From: Candidatus Bipolaricaulota bacterium
GTDB taxonomy: Bacteria; Bipolaricaulota; Bipolaricaulia; Bipolaricaulales; Bipolaricaulaceae
Assembly (NCBI GenBank): GCA_025060555.1
Contig: JANXBC010000009.1
Coordinates: forward strand, 1-27,695
Length of the DNA: 27,695 nucleotides
Direction of reading: 5' to 3'
Position 1 is the first letter of the stretch. Every line of letters begins with the position of its first letter. Of this stretch, positions 8,055-16,359 are shown piece after piece. Below the pieces are notes generated by a model, which worked only from the letters and a program-made list of their open reading frames with translations, had not been told where the DNA came from and ran no database searches. A program made the position numbers and the translations under genes.

Positions 8055-9051
8055 ACTTGAGCGAGTCACAAAGATTTACCGTTTGGGTGTACTGGGGAGA
8101 AAGGCACTGAAGGCTGTGGATAGCGTAAGCTTTACGGTGGCGCGGGGCCAGGTTATCTCCTTGATCGGAGAAAGTGGCTCTGGAAAAACTACGATTGGTA
8201 GAATGATCCTTCGCCTCACCCCTGTTACTTTTGGCCGGATTCTTTTTCAGGGAGCGGACATCTCGAAATTCCATGGTCTGGCCTTAAAAAACTATTACCG
8301 CAGAGTACAGGGCGTTTTCCAAGATCCGTTTTCCTCGTACAACCCGATTTTCAAGGCCGACAGAATCTTCAACATCGTGCAGAGAGAATTCTTCCCCCAT
8401 CTCACGAAAGGGGAGTGGAGAGAGCGCGTAGCAAATGCTCTTTGCTCAGTGGGCCTGGAGCCTGGAGAGGTTTTGGGCAAATATCCTCACCAGTTGAGCG
8501 GGGGGCAACTCCAGCGTTTGCTCATCGCGAGAGCGATGCTTTTGGAGATCCAATTCCTCGTCGCTGACGAGATCCTCAGCATGCTCGACGCCTCTACACG
8601 GATCGACGTACTCAATCTTCTTGCCGAGCTCAAGAGGATACGGGATCTTGCGGTTCTTTTTATCACTCATGATCTTTCCCTTGCTTATTACATAAGCGAT
8701 GAGGCCATCATCATTTATCGTGGCTATATTGTGGAACAGGGCGCGATAGAAAAGGTCTTCGTTTCGCCGCTTCATCCCTATACCCGAATGCTTCTGGCTG
8801 CAGTGCCGCGCCTGGATCGCAAGTGGGGGCCAGCAGAGGTTGGATTAAAGGCTCAAGAAGGCAAGATCGTCGGAGGATGTCCTTACCACGATCGCTGTTT
8901 GCACGCTGAAAAAGAGGAGACGTGCAAGCATCTGAAACCAAGTCTAGTTTTTGTGGATGATCGGCACTCTGTGGCCTGCCATCCGATGGGCAGGCTGGCT
9001 AAGGGGGTGAGCCATGGGACAAGCGAGGCTCGTGGGACCAGCGTTGCCTAA
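8047..9051 (+). CDS. ABC importer ATPase, DppF/OppF type
   Basis: This is the second nucleotide-binding subunit, 334 residues from the ATG at 8047, which has GGAGG upstream; the longer open frame from 7858 is only overlap with the preceding gene. Walker A is GESGSGKTT (near residues 38-46), the signature is LSGGQLQRL, Walker B is FLVADEILSMLD, and the switch histidine is in FITHD. The C-terminal extension again contains cysteines in a GGCPYHDRC pattern and a later TCKH. OppF-type ATPases pair with OppD-type ones as a heterodimer, which matches the two-permease layout. Its 3' end overlaps the GH130 gene by 38 bases. Confidence 0.93.
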   Translation: MLELERVTKIYRLGVLGRKALKAVDSVSFTVARGQVISLIGESGSGKTTIGRMILRLTPVTFGRILFQGADISKFHGLALKNYYRRVQGVFQDPFSSYNPIFKADRIFNIVQREFFPHLTKGEWRERVANALCSVGLEPGEVLGKYPHQLSGGQLQRLLIARAMLLEIQFLVADEILSMLDASTRIDVLNLLAELKRIRDLAVLFITHDLSLAYYISDEAIIIYRGYIVEQGAIEKVFVSPLHPYTRMLLAAVPRLDRKWGPAEVGLKAQEGKIVGGCPYHDRCLHAEKEETCKHLKPSLVFVDDRHSVACHPMGRLAKGVSHGTSEARGTSVA

Positions 9052-10000
9052 TATTCCATGGGAGGACCGGCCGCAAGGGTGTTCTGATGTGATTTGGCGG
9101 TCTAGGCGTAACCCCATTATCACTAGGGACGCTGCTGCAAAAGCTAACAGCATTTTCAATAGCGCCGTTGTCCCGTTCGACGGCGGCTTTGCTGGGGTGT
9201 TCCGAGTGGATACGACCGCAAGAAATATGGAGCTTCGCACCGGCAAAAGCCATGATGGCATAACTTGGGCGATCGAAGAAAGCCGTATCGAGTTCGTGTG
9301 CGATGATCCAGAGGTCGGGAAATTCGTATATGGATACGATCCGCGCGTCACATGGCTAGAAGACCGCTATTATGTGACGTGGTGCAATTGGTACCATGGT
9401 CCAACCATTGGCTTGGGCTACACCTTTGATTTTCGAACGTTCTATCAAATGGAAAACGCGTTTCTTCCGTTCAACCGCAACGGTGTGCTTTTTCCCCGCA
9501 GAATTCGGGGAAAATATGCGATGCTCAGTCGTCCCAGCGACCCTGGCCACACGCCCTTTGGGGACATTTTTTATTCGGAAAGTCCCGACCTCACCCACTG
9601 GGGGAAGCATCGACACGTGATGTCGCCCGTTCCTAATTCTTGGCAGTCCACAAAGGTCGGGGCGGGGCCGGTGCCCGTGGAGACCACAGAGGGTTGGCTT
9701 CTTTTCTATCACGGAGTCCTTACTTCCTGTAACGGATTTGTTTATAGTTTTGGAGCGGCCATTTTGGATCTCGACGAGCCTTGGAAAGTTATTTACCGCA
9801 CGCGGCCTTATCTTCTGAGTCCGCGGGAGCCGTATGAATGCGTGGGGGATGTGCCGAACGTGGTTTTTCCCACTGCTGTGCTCTGCGATCCCCCCACCGG
9901 CCGCATGGCCATCTATTATGGTGGAGCCGATACCGTCACATGCATCGCCTTCGCCTATTTTGCGGAACTGTTTGAATTCGTGAAGGAAAACTCCCTATGA
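9014..10000 (+). CDS. GH130 family beta-mannoside phosphorylase
   Basis: GH130 enzymes cleave beta-mannosides with inorganic phosphate, releasing alpha-mannose 1-phosphate and so saving ATP. This 328-residue protein shows the five-bladed-propeller family features: NPIIT near residue 33, FNSAVVPFDGGFAGVFRVD (48-66), YDPRVT with the predicted general acid Asp109, RPSDPGHT (173-180), KVGAGPVPVETTEGWLLFYHGV (214-235) and YYGGADTV near 301-308. There is no signal peptide, so it acts in the cytoplasm. The pattern looks like the mannooligosaccharide or mannosyl-GlcNAc phosphorylase group rather than mannosylglucose phosphorylase, but I cannot settle this by eye. The start has GGGGGTGA upstream and lies within the end of the ATPase gene, which ties the enzyme to the importer. 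Confidence 0.9.
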   Translation: MGQARLVGPALPNIPWEDRPQGCSDVIWRSRRNPIITRDAAAKANSIFNSAVVPFDGGFAGVFRVDTTARNMELRTGKSHDGITWAIEESRIEFVCDDPEVGKFVYGYDPRVTWLEDRYYVTWCNWYHGPTIGLGYTFDFRTFYQMENAFLPFNRNGVLFPRRIRGKYAMLSRPSDPGHTPFGDIFYSESPDLTHWGKHRHVMSPVPNSWQSTKVGAGPVPVETTEGWLLFYHGVLTSCNGFVYSFGAAILDLDEPWKVIYRTRPYLLSPREPYECVGDVPNVVFPTAVLCDPPTGRMAIYYGGADTVTCIAFAYFAELFEFVKENSL

Positions 10001-10013
10001 GGCGCCAGGCTTT

Positions 10014-11297
10014 ATGGCAGGGCTGAAAATCTGCGTCATCGGTGGTGGAAGTGTATATACGCCTGAACTGATCGCCGGTTTTATCGCCAAAAGAGAAGAA
10101 TTGCCCGTTGAGGAAATAGTCCTTATGGATATCGACGTCGAACGATTAAATATCGTTGGTGGTCTTGCCGCGCGTATGGTACGTGCTTCCGGAGCGGAAA
10201 TCTCCATAGAATTGACTACTGATCGTCAAGAGGCAATTGCGGATGCGGATTATGTGGTCACGCAGATTCGCGTGGGGGGGATGGCGGCACGGGCCCTCGA
10301 CGAAAAGCTTCCTTTGGCCTTCGGAGTGGTTGGTCAAGAGACGGTTGGGCCCGGTGGTTTTGCAAAAGCCCTGCGCACCATTCCGGTGATGCTAGATATC
10401 GCCCGGGACATAGAACGCTTGGCCCCTCACGCGCTTCTTCTTAACTTCACTAACCCTGCGGGGATAGTGACCGAAGCGCTCTTGAAACATACAAAGGTCA
10501 ATGCAATCGGTCTTTGCAACGTGCCTATCGGAATGAAAAACATGATTGCAAGCTGGCTTGGCAAAGACTCAGCACAGCTCACCCTTGATTATGTAGGATT
10601 GAACCATCTCAGTTGGGTGCGTGGCGTCAGCGCTTCTGGACAAGACCTATCCGCGCAAGCGCTGGCCGCGGCGGTCGCGGAGGCTAAAGCTGGGCGATTT
10701 CCATTTTCACCGGAATTAGTGGAGACGCTTGGGCTCATCCCCAGTTACTACCTGCGCTACTACTATCACCACGATGAAGCCTTGGCTGAAGCGAAAAAGT
10801 CAGAAAAAACCAGGGCTGAGATCGTTCAGGAAATAGATGCGGAGCTACTCAAGTTATACGCAGACCCAAAGGTCGCGGAGCGGCCAGATCTTCTCAACAG
10901 GCGGGGCGGAGCTTATTATTCAGTTGCCGCTGTGGCCTTGATCAGTGCTGTTCACAACGATAAAGGTGAAGTCCACATTGTGAACGTGAGGAACAATGGG
11001 GCCATCCCTGATTTGCCTGACGAGGCTGTAGTGGAAATACCTGCGGTTGTGAAGCGCGGGGGTGTTCAGCCCCTGCGCGGAAATCCTCTCCCCCCAAGCG
11101 TGCGCGGGCTTGTGCAGGCCGTGAAAGCTCATGAGGAGCTAACTGTGAAGGCGGCGGTCGAGGGGGATGAACGCAGCGCGCTGCAGGCCCTTCTCGTTCA
11201 TCCTCTGGTTTCCTCCTTTTCCCAAGCAAGAGGACTTTGGCAAGCTATAAAGGAAGCAAATAAAGCGCATCTTTCACATTTTGCTAAGGCCCTATGA
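10014..11297 (+). CDS. GH4 family glycosidase, 6-phospho-beta-glucosidase-like
   Basis: GH4 enzymes use NAD+ and a divalent metal to cleave glycosides by oxidation-elimination. This 427-residue protein has the Rossmann dinucleotide motif GGGSVYTPEL (10-19), the VGQET and GPGGF stretch (107-116), FTNPAG with Asn147, the metal ligands Cys168 in GLCNVP and His198 in LNHLSW, and the YYLRYYY segment (245-251) containing the likely catalytic Tyr. In this family the residues after the metal Cys correlate with substrate; Cys-Asn-Val-Pro is the pattern of 6-phospho-beta-glucosidases such as Thermotoga BglT. No PTS gene is present, so the phosphorylated substrate would have to be made in the cytoplasm, perhaps by the kinase encoded immediately after it (ATGA overlap). 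Activity on an unphosphorylated sugar is the main alternative. Confidence 0.9.
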   Translation: MAGLKICVIGGGSVYTPELIAGFIAKREELPVEEIVLMDIDVERLNIVGGLAARMVRASGAEISIELTTDRQEAIADADYVVTQIRVGGMAARALDEKLPLAFGVVGQETVGPGGFAKALRTIPVMLDIARDIERLAPHALLLNFTNPAGIVTEALLKHTKVNAIGLCNVPIGMKNMIASWLGKDSAQLTLDYVGLNHLSWVRGVSASGQDLSAQALAAAVAEAKAGRFPFSPELVETLGLIPSYYLRYYYHHDEALAEAKKSEKTRAEIVQEIDAELLKLYADPKVAERPDLLNRRGGAYYSVAAVALISAVHNDKGEVHIVNVRNNGAIPDLPDEAVVEIPAVVKRGGVQPLRGNPLPPSVRGLVQAVKAHEELTVKAAVEGDERSALQALLVHPLVSSFSQARGLWQAIKEANKAHLSHFAKAL

Positions 11298-12277
11298 AAT
11301 TCGTGTTGGGAGTAGACGCCGGGGCTTCCAAAACTTTGGCCCTTGTGGCCGAGACCTCCGGATGCGTGCGGGGTTTTGGGCGCGCCGGCCCAGGGAATCA
11401 CCAAACAGTGGGCTTAGAAAACGCGCTTTTTTCCGTTCGCAAAGCATGTGAGGCGGCCTTGGCCCAAGCGGAGGTCAGAGGACCGGTGGAACTCGGTGTT
11501 TTTGGTCTTGCCGGAGCCGATCTTCCCGAGGATTTTGCACGTCTGATGCCAGCTGTGGAGAAACTGGCCCTGGCGCACCGAGTTCGTGTGGAAAATGACA
11601 CGATTGTTGCGTTGCGTGCTGGAGCCTCTCGCTCATGGGGAGTGGTGGTGGTTTGTGGGACGGGTTTCAATGCCGCGGGGATAGCTCCTGACGGCCGTGT
11701 TTTCCGCCTACCTGCTTTGGGATGGATCTCTGGGGACTGGGGCGGGGGAATGGACATCGCGCGGGAAGCGATAAAGAGTGTGGCCCGGGCCTGGGATGGC
11801 CGGGGAAAAAGCACGCGTTTGACATCCCTCGTATTACATGCCCTTGGTGTTCCTAGCGAGGAAGAGATGATCCGCGCGCTCTATCGTGGGGATATCCCTG
11901 AGGAGAAACTGCTAGGGCTCGTGCCGGTGGTCTTTGAGGCCGCGTGCCAGGGGGATAGCGTGGCCCAAAGCATCATCCTCCGGCTGGGAGAGGAGGTGGG
12001 ACTTGCCGCTACGGCAGTGATCAAGAAGCTAGGCCTAGAAAATATGGATGTGGAGGTCGTTTTGGCCGGTGGTGTTTTCAAAGGGAAGGGTCCTTTTCTC
12101 GTGGATGTGGTGGAGAAGTTTGTCCACCGTGTGGCGCCGCAGGCAAGGATTGTGCTTCCCAAATTTGCCCCCGTAGTGGGCGCGGTTTTGTTGGCCTTGG
12201 AAGAGGTTGAGGGCGGCATAAGGCTTGATGTTTTTGAGCGTCTAGAAGCCACGATCCCACGGGATCTAAAAGGATGA
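11294..12277 (+). CDS. BadF/BadG/BcrA/BcrD-type ATPase, predicted sugar kinase
   Basis: This 327-residue protein belongs to the ASKHA fold family that includes N-acetylglucosamine kinase. Visible motifs are the first phosphate-binding loop GVDAGASKTLAL (6-17), GLAGAD (about 74-79), the second phosphate loop VCGTGFNAAG (about 118-127), GDWGGG (about 145-150) and the adenosine-binding AGGVFKGKG near 259-267. It starts four bases inside the GH4 gene and precedes GH1, so it is a component of sugar breakdown. Likely substrates are a hexose or GlcNAc released by GH130 or GH1, or an intact disaccharide that becomes the GH4 substrate. The fold and kinase class are clear; the acceptor sugar is not determined by sequence. 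Confidence 0.85.
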   Translation: MKFVLGVDAGASKTLALVAETSGCVRGFGRAGPGNHQTVGLENALFSVRKACEAALAQAEVRGPVELGVFGLAGADLPEDFARLMPAVEKLALAHRVRVENDTIVALRAGASRSWGVVVVCGTGFNAAGIAPDGRVFRLPALGWISGDWGGGMDIAREAIKSVARAWDGRGKSTRLTSLVLHALGVPSEEEMIRALYRGDIPEEKLLGLVPVVFEAACQGDSVAQSIILRLGEEVGLAATAVIKKLGLENMDVEVVLAGGVFKGKGPFLVDVVEKFVHRVAPQARIVLPKFAPVVGAVLLALEEVEGGIRLDVFERLEATIPRDLKG

Positions 12278-12312
12278 GGGAAAGACAAATTTATGGTTGT
12301 AGAGGTGACGGC

Positions 12313-13704
12313 ATGGAAAAAATATTGCGGTTTCCGGACAAATTTGTATGGGGAGTGGCTACGTCAGCTTACCAAATAGAAGGGGCATGGAACGAGGACG
12401 GCAAAGGGGAATCTATTTGGGACCGTTTTTGCCACCGCCCTGGCAATGTCCTCGGTGGTGATACAGGAGATGTGGCTTGTGATCACTATCATCGCTGGCG
12501 TGAAGATGTGGACCTCATGAAAACCTTGGGGATCAGAGCTTACCGCTTTTCCGTATCCTGGCCCCGCGTTCTTCCCAACGGCCGTGGACCAGTAAACCAA
12601 AAAGGGCTGGACTTTTATTCCCGCCTCGTGGATGGCCTTCTTGCTGCGGGAATTGAGCCCTTCCTCACCCTTTACCATTGGGATCTCCCGCAAGCCCTGC
12701 AGGATGAGGGAGGCTGGCCCAAACGCACCATCGTTGATGCGTTCGTGAGATATGCAGAGGTCCTCGTCGAGGCCCTTGGTGACCGGGTGCGGTATTGGCT
12801 GACGATAAACGAGCCCTATGTGACCGCCTTCATAGGGCATCTTGAGGGGCGCCATGCGCCAGGACACCGTAATTTGGGCGAGGCCCTGCGCGCCGCCCAC
12901 CACCAGCTTTTGGCCCACGCGGTGGTGACCGAGGTTATTCGTGAGCAGGTCCCTCAAGCCAAAGTAGGGATTGTGCTGAACCTTTCCCCTGTCCAACCGG
13001 CTTCGCAGGATCCCGCTGACCGACGATTAGCGTGGCTCATGGACGCCCACATCAATCGCTGGTTTTTGGATCCGCTGGCTGGCCGCGGCTATCCGCTTGA
13101 ACTATTTCGTTACCTTCGCAAGTGGAAAGATATTTTGCCAGAACCTTACCGTGCGCCATTCGCTTTGTTCCCAAGGGTAAACTTCATTTCTGATGCTGAT
13201 CTTGAGAAAATCGCTACACCTCTTGATTTCATAGGCATAAATTACTACACAAGGAACATCGCGCGCTCGCCCAAAGCGCAGCTTCCCTCAGAGATTCCCG
13301 CGGTCCAAGAGAAAACGGACATGGGTTGGGAGGTTTATCCCCAGGGTCTGTTCGAACTCTTGGCGCGCGTGCATTTTGATTACCGATTTCCGAGTTACAT
13401 GGTTACGGAAAACGGCGCGGCCTTCCCCGATCGAGTATCCCCCAACGGCACAGTCCAAGACGAGCAGCGCATCCGTTACCTTAAAAATCATTTGCGCGAA
13501 TTACATCGTGCGATTTCCCAAGGTATACCCATCCAAGGGTACTTCGTCTGGTCTTTCCTGGACAACTTCGAATGGGCTTATGGCTATAGCAAGCGTTTCG
13601 GTTTGATATATGTGGACTACGCAACGCAGCGGCGCATCCCCAAAGCGAGTGCCTACTGGTACGCTAAAGTCATCGAGCAGGGTGGGATCGAATTGGAGGG
13701 GTAG
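12313..13704 (+). CDS. GH1 beta-glycosidase (beta-glucosidase or beta-mannosidase)
   Basis: This is a retaining beta-glycosidase of 463 residues, normal for GH1. FPDKFVWGVATSAYQIEG (7-24) is the N-terminal signature; Glu167 in TINEP is the acid/base and Glu366 in VTENG the nucleophile. The subsite residues NFEW (418-421) mark an enzyme for unphosphorylated sugars; GH1 phospho-glucosidases instead have a Ser/Lys/Tyr phosphate-binding set in this loop. The ATG at 12313 with AGAGGTGA upstream is preferred over the ATG at 12274, which overlaps the kinase stop. There is no signal peptide, so it is cytoplasmic and probably trims imported oligosaccharides from the non-reducing end. Its last 35 bases overlap the convergent glycosyltransferase gene. 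Confidence 0.95.
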   Translation: MEKILRFPDKFVWGVATSAYQIEGAWNEDGKGESIWDRFCHRPGNVLGGDTGDVACDHYHRWREDVDLMKTLGIRAYRFSVSWPRVLPNGRGPVNQKGLDFYSRLVDGLLAAGIEPFLTLYHWDLPQALQDEGGWPKRTIVDAFVRYAEVLVEALGDRVRYWLTINEPYVTAFIGHLEGRHAPGHRNLGEALRAAHHQLLAHAVVTEVIREQVPQAKVGIVLNLSPVQPASQDPADRRLAWLMDAHINRWFLDPLAGRGYPLELFRYLRKWKDILPEPYRAPFALFPRVNFISDADLEKIATPLDFIGINYYTRNIARSPKAQLPSEIPAVQEKTDMGWEVYPQGLFELLARVHFDYRFPSYMVTENGAAFPDRVSPNGTVQDEQRIRYLKNHLRELHRAISQGIPIQGYFVWSFLDNFEWAYGYSKRFGLIYVDYATQRRIPKASAYWYAKVIEQGGIELEG

Positions 13705-14986
13705 AGGCCAAAATTCTGAGAAGCTCGTGAGCAAGCGCGTCAGCAGAACGCCAAAACGGATGGGCTAGCGCAAATCTTTTCGCCTTTTCCCCCATTCTCT
13801 TGAGTTGTTCTTGTTGAGAAAGCATGCGCTGAAGACCATCACAAAGCGCAAGAGGCGTAGGTTCAACAATGAGACCGAACTCCGAAGAGATAAGGTCCTG
13901 CGCCGAATGGTGGGTCGTGGTGAGAACAGGAAGGCCAGCGGCCATGGCTTCCATCATGGTGAGGCCGTAGCTTTCATGGCGAGACGGGAAAACATAAAGG
14001 TCGGCGAGCTCAAAAAACGCAAATTTCCTCGCCCCTCCCACATGCCCTGGGAAAATCACCTCGACTTTCTTCAGTCTAGCCGCGAGTTTTTGGAGCTTCC
14101 TGAGGTAACTTTCTCCGTGCATATATGCCGCTGCCCCACAGATGAACAAAAGGATTTCTCTTCCACCTCGTTTCTCCCAAAGACGAAGGGCACGAAGCAA
14201 CAAATCTTGTCCCTTTTCCGGTGAGATGCGGGATAAGGTGAGAAGAACCGGCCGCCCCCTGGGATCGAATTTTCTCTTGAGCTCCAGCAAAACTTCCTCC
14301 ACCTCTAGGGATCTGGGCTCAACCAATGCTCCCCAAGGAATGACTAGGACGTCTTTTCCCGTCCGCCATGGGTAGGAAGCCCTGACGATCCGCGCCATCC
14401 CGGAGGAAGGCACGATGAGGCGTTCGCAGTAGCGCGCGCAGGCTTCTTGCTTGCGGAAAATGAGCTTGAGCACGTCCGGCATGCACTGCGCCAATCTCCA
14501 GTGTTCCAAACCGCGCCAAAGATGAGCTAGCGTCGGAGCAGAACAGAGCCCCTTGAGATAGATGTTAGCGGTGTAGTCCACCACATCCACGTGAAAGATG
14601 GCGGCCTGTCGATATCCCATGTGGGCGATGGCCCCAAAATCTCCGGCTTCTGCAATGTCGTTGTGGAGGACCACAACCTCTTCAGGATTTTCCTCTTTGG
14701 TGAGGCGGGCGAGAAATTCTGTGACGGTTTTCTCGAATTCGCGGGCCAGTTTAGCATAGCGGCGCACGGAGAAATTCGTGAGAAGACCATCGGTGGCTAC
14801 GTCCAGTTGGCAATAAGCCACGCGTGGATCAGGGGCAAAGGGTCCGGTGCCAAGGACAAGGAGCGCAAACGGTCGCGTTTGGGCCCAACGGCGGATGAGG
14901 GCATGCCCTACGGAAGCCCCTCCGCCGATCGGAACTTGTTGTGGGTCATGGCCAAGGTGGGCCCCGCAATAAACCACAAGCGCCAC
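13670..14986 (-). CDS. GT4 family glycosyltransferase
   Basis: This is a 438-residue GT-B fold glycosyltransferase. The C-terminal nucleotide-sugar domain has LTLSRISPEKGQDLLLRA (about 249-266) and the EX7E motif from Glu338 to Glu346 in ESYGLTMMEAMAAG, both typical of GT4 retaining enzymes. The N-terminal half, with GGGASVGHALIRRW near residues 21-34, is the acceptor domain and is less conserved. The GTG start at 14986 has GAGG five bases upstream. It is transcribed against the GH1 gene and divergent from the WD40 gene, so it is not part of the sugar operon. Acceptor and product are unknown; a role in cell-envelope glycans or compatible solutes is possible. Confidence 0.85.
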   Translation of the reverse strand: MALVVYCGAHLGHDPQQVPIGGGASVGHALIRRWAQTRPFALLVLGTGPFAPDPRVAYCQLDVATDGLLTNFSVRRYAKLAREFEKTVTEFLARLTKEENPEEVVVLHNDIAEAGDFGAIAHMGYRQAAIFHVDVVDYTANIYLKGLCSAPTLAHLWRGLEHWRLAQCMPDVLKLIFRKQEACARYCERLIVPSSGMARIVRASYPWRTGKDVLVIPWGALVEPRSLEVEEVLLELKRKFDPRGRPVLLTLSRISPEKGQDLLLRALRLWEKRGGREILLFICGAAAYMHGESYLRKLQKLAARLKKVEVIFPGHVGGARKFAFFELADLYVFPSRHESYGLTMMEAMAAGLPVLTTTHHSAQDLISSEFGLIVEPTPLALCDGLQRMLSQQEQLKRMGEKAKRFALAHPFWRSADALAHELLRILASTPPIRSHPAR

Positions 14987-15030
14987 AATGCCTCAAGCTA
15001 CCTCTATGCCCCGCGATATCCATCGGGAAT

Positions 15031-15059
15031 TTGCACGAACCCCTTCAGCTTGATATTCT
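15031..15059 (+). promoter_or_regulatory. weak candidate promoter of the WD40 gene
   Basis: TTGCAC at 15031-15036 and TATTCT at 15054-15059 are separated by 17 bases. The matches are modest (3 and 4 of 6). Transcription would start near 15066, only about 5 bases before the ATG, which agrees with the lack of a Shine-Dalgarno sequence there. Confidence 0.3.
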
Positions 15060-15070
15060 GAAAATTACCG

Positions 15071-16303
15071 ATGCGACGGTTTTTATTCATAGCCTCCGTA
15101 TGCATCTGGATGGTGGGGAAGGCCGATCTTCCTCCGGGCTCCTTCTCCACTCTCTTCATCAGTAAGACCACGGAAGCGGTGCTCAGCCCCGACGGGCAAT
15201 CCCTCTTTTCTGTTGAGGGAGAAAAAGTTGTCCAATGGGAAATTCGCACAGGGAGGAGAGTACGAGAATATCAAGGCCACAAAGGCATGGTGTTATGTAT
15301 AGCGGTTGCGCCAGATGGTCGCCGGCTATACTCCGCTGGTGCGGATGGCCAAGTCTTGGCGTGGGAGATTCCTGCGGGCCGCATTCTTTCCGCTAGGCCT
15401 CTTCCCTCGGAAGCTTGGGCCTTAGCTGTAGCGAACCAGTACTTAGCTACGGGCTTAAGCAATGGAGAAGTGTTTATCCTCGATGCCAATGAGCTTACTG
15501 TCCTTTTGAAACTTTCCACAGAAAGTCCTGGAATTCTCTCCTTAGCGCTTGGCCAAGAGGGCCTTGCTGGGGGCGGAAGCGATGGGAAACTCTACTTTTG
15601 GCAGCTTCCCGCGGGTGGACGGATTGGTTCGTTCCTTGCCCACAACGGCCCGATCTGGGCGGTGGCGTTCGGCCCAGGCTATGTAGCCACGGCCTCGGGC
15701 GACCGCACGGTGCGCATTTGGGCGTTTCCAGGCGGACAGCTTCTGAAAACGCTTGCGGGATACAAAGGAACCGTTTGGGATCTGGCGTGTTTAGCAGAAG
15801 GCAGTTTTCTTGTTACCGCTTCGGGCGATCTTACGGTTCGCTTGTGGGATGTGGCGAAGGGTGAGGAAGTGGGTACGCTGCGCGCGCATGCCGCGGCGGT
15901 GAGGGCTGTCTCAGCGCTTCCTGCGCGCAATCTTTTCCTAACCAGCTCTGAAGACGGGAAGATCGTGATATGGGATTTGAACGCGCTTCTTTCCCTGAGA
16001 CCCAAGGTGGTGCAAGCTTTTTATACCCGGGAAATCACCCAGTCCCAGTACATCCTCGTGAGCTTTGCCGATGCTAATGGTGATGTGATAGGGGTGAAAC
16101 TCGTGGTCGAGGAAAAACATGTGGGGACCGTGCGCATAACGCCGGGGATTTCGTTTGATCCACAAGTTCGCGGGCGAAGTCAGGGCAGCTTTGGTTTTAC
16201 CGTCAGCGTCTCCCGCCCACAGCAAGTGAGCATTACCGTCATCCTCACCGACGCCACTGGTCTTATGAGTCCTCCTTTCCTCATCAGCTTTACGGTTCGC
16301 TAA
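15071..16303 (+). CDS. exported WD40-repeat protein with C-terminal beta domain
   Basis: This 410-residue protein starts with a signal peptide (MRRFLFIASVCIWMVGKA, likely cut near 18). Residues about 30-320 form consecutive WD40 blades, with recognisable repeat ends such as GADGQVLAWEI, GSDGKLYFWQL, GDRTVRIWAF, GDLTVRLWDV and EDGKIVIWDL, enough for one seven-bladed propeller. The remaining roughly 90 residues look like an all-beta, Ig-like domain ending in FLISFTVR. Bacterial WD40 propellers serve as protein-binding platforms, so this one probably works outside the cytoplasmic membrane. It has no enzymatic signature. It is divergent from the GT4 gene across an 84-base spacer. The ligand or partner cannot be inferred. 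Confidence 0.85.
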   Translation: MRRFLFIASVCIWMVGKADLPPGSFSTLFISKTTEAVLSPDGQSLFSVEGEKVVQWEIRTGRRVREYQGHKGMVLCIAVAPDGRRLYSAGADGQVLAWEIPAGRILSARPLPSEAWALAVANQYLATGLSNGEVFILDANELTVLLKLSTESPGILSLALGQEGLAGGGSDGKLYFWQLPAGGRIGSFLAHNGPIWAVAFGPGYVATASGDRTVRIWAFPGGQLLKTLAGYKGTVWDLACLAEGSFLVTASGDLTVRLWDVAKGEEVGTLRAHAAAVRAVSALPARNLFLTSSEDGKIVIWDLNALLSLRPKVVQAFYTREITQSQYILVSFADANGDVIGVKLVVEEKHVGTVRITPGISFDPQVRGRSQGSFGFTVSVSRPQQVSITVILTDATGLMSPPFLISFTVR

Positions 16304-16359
16304 GCGGAAGGATTGGCAGGGGATGCCTTGCGCGGTAATCTCCGATCGGGAAGGGTTCT

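Noticed and set aside
12364..12996. Minus-strand open frame of 210 codons in the GH1 gene
   Set aside because: It is a shadow of GH1 codons; the GH1 catalytic motifs prove the plus strand.
12313..13704. GH1 enzyme as a 6-phospho-beta-glucosidase partner of GH4
   Set aside because: The subsite motif is NFEW, typical of enzymes for unphosphorylated sugars, and the Ser/Lys/Tyr phosphate-binding set is absent.
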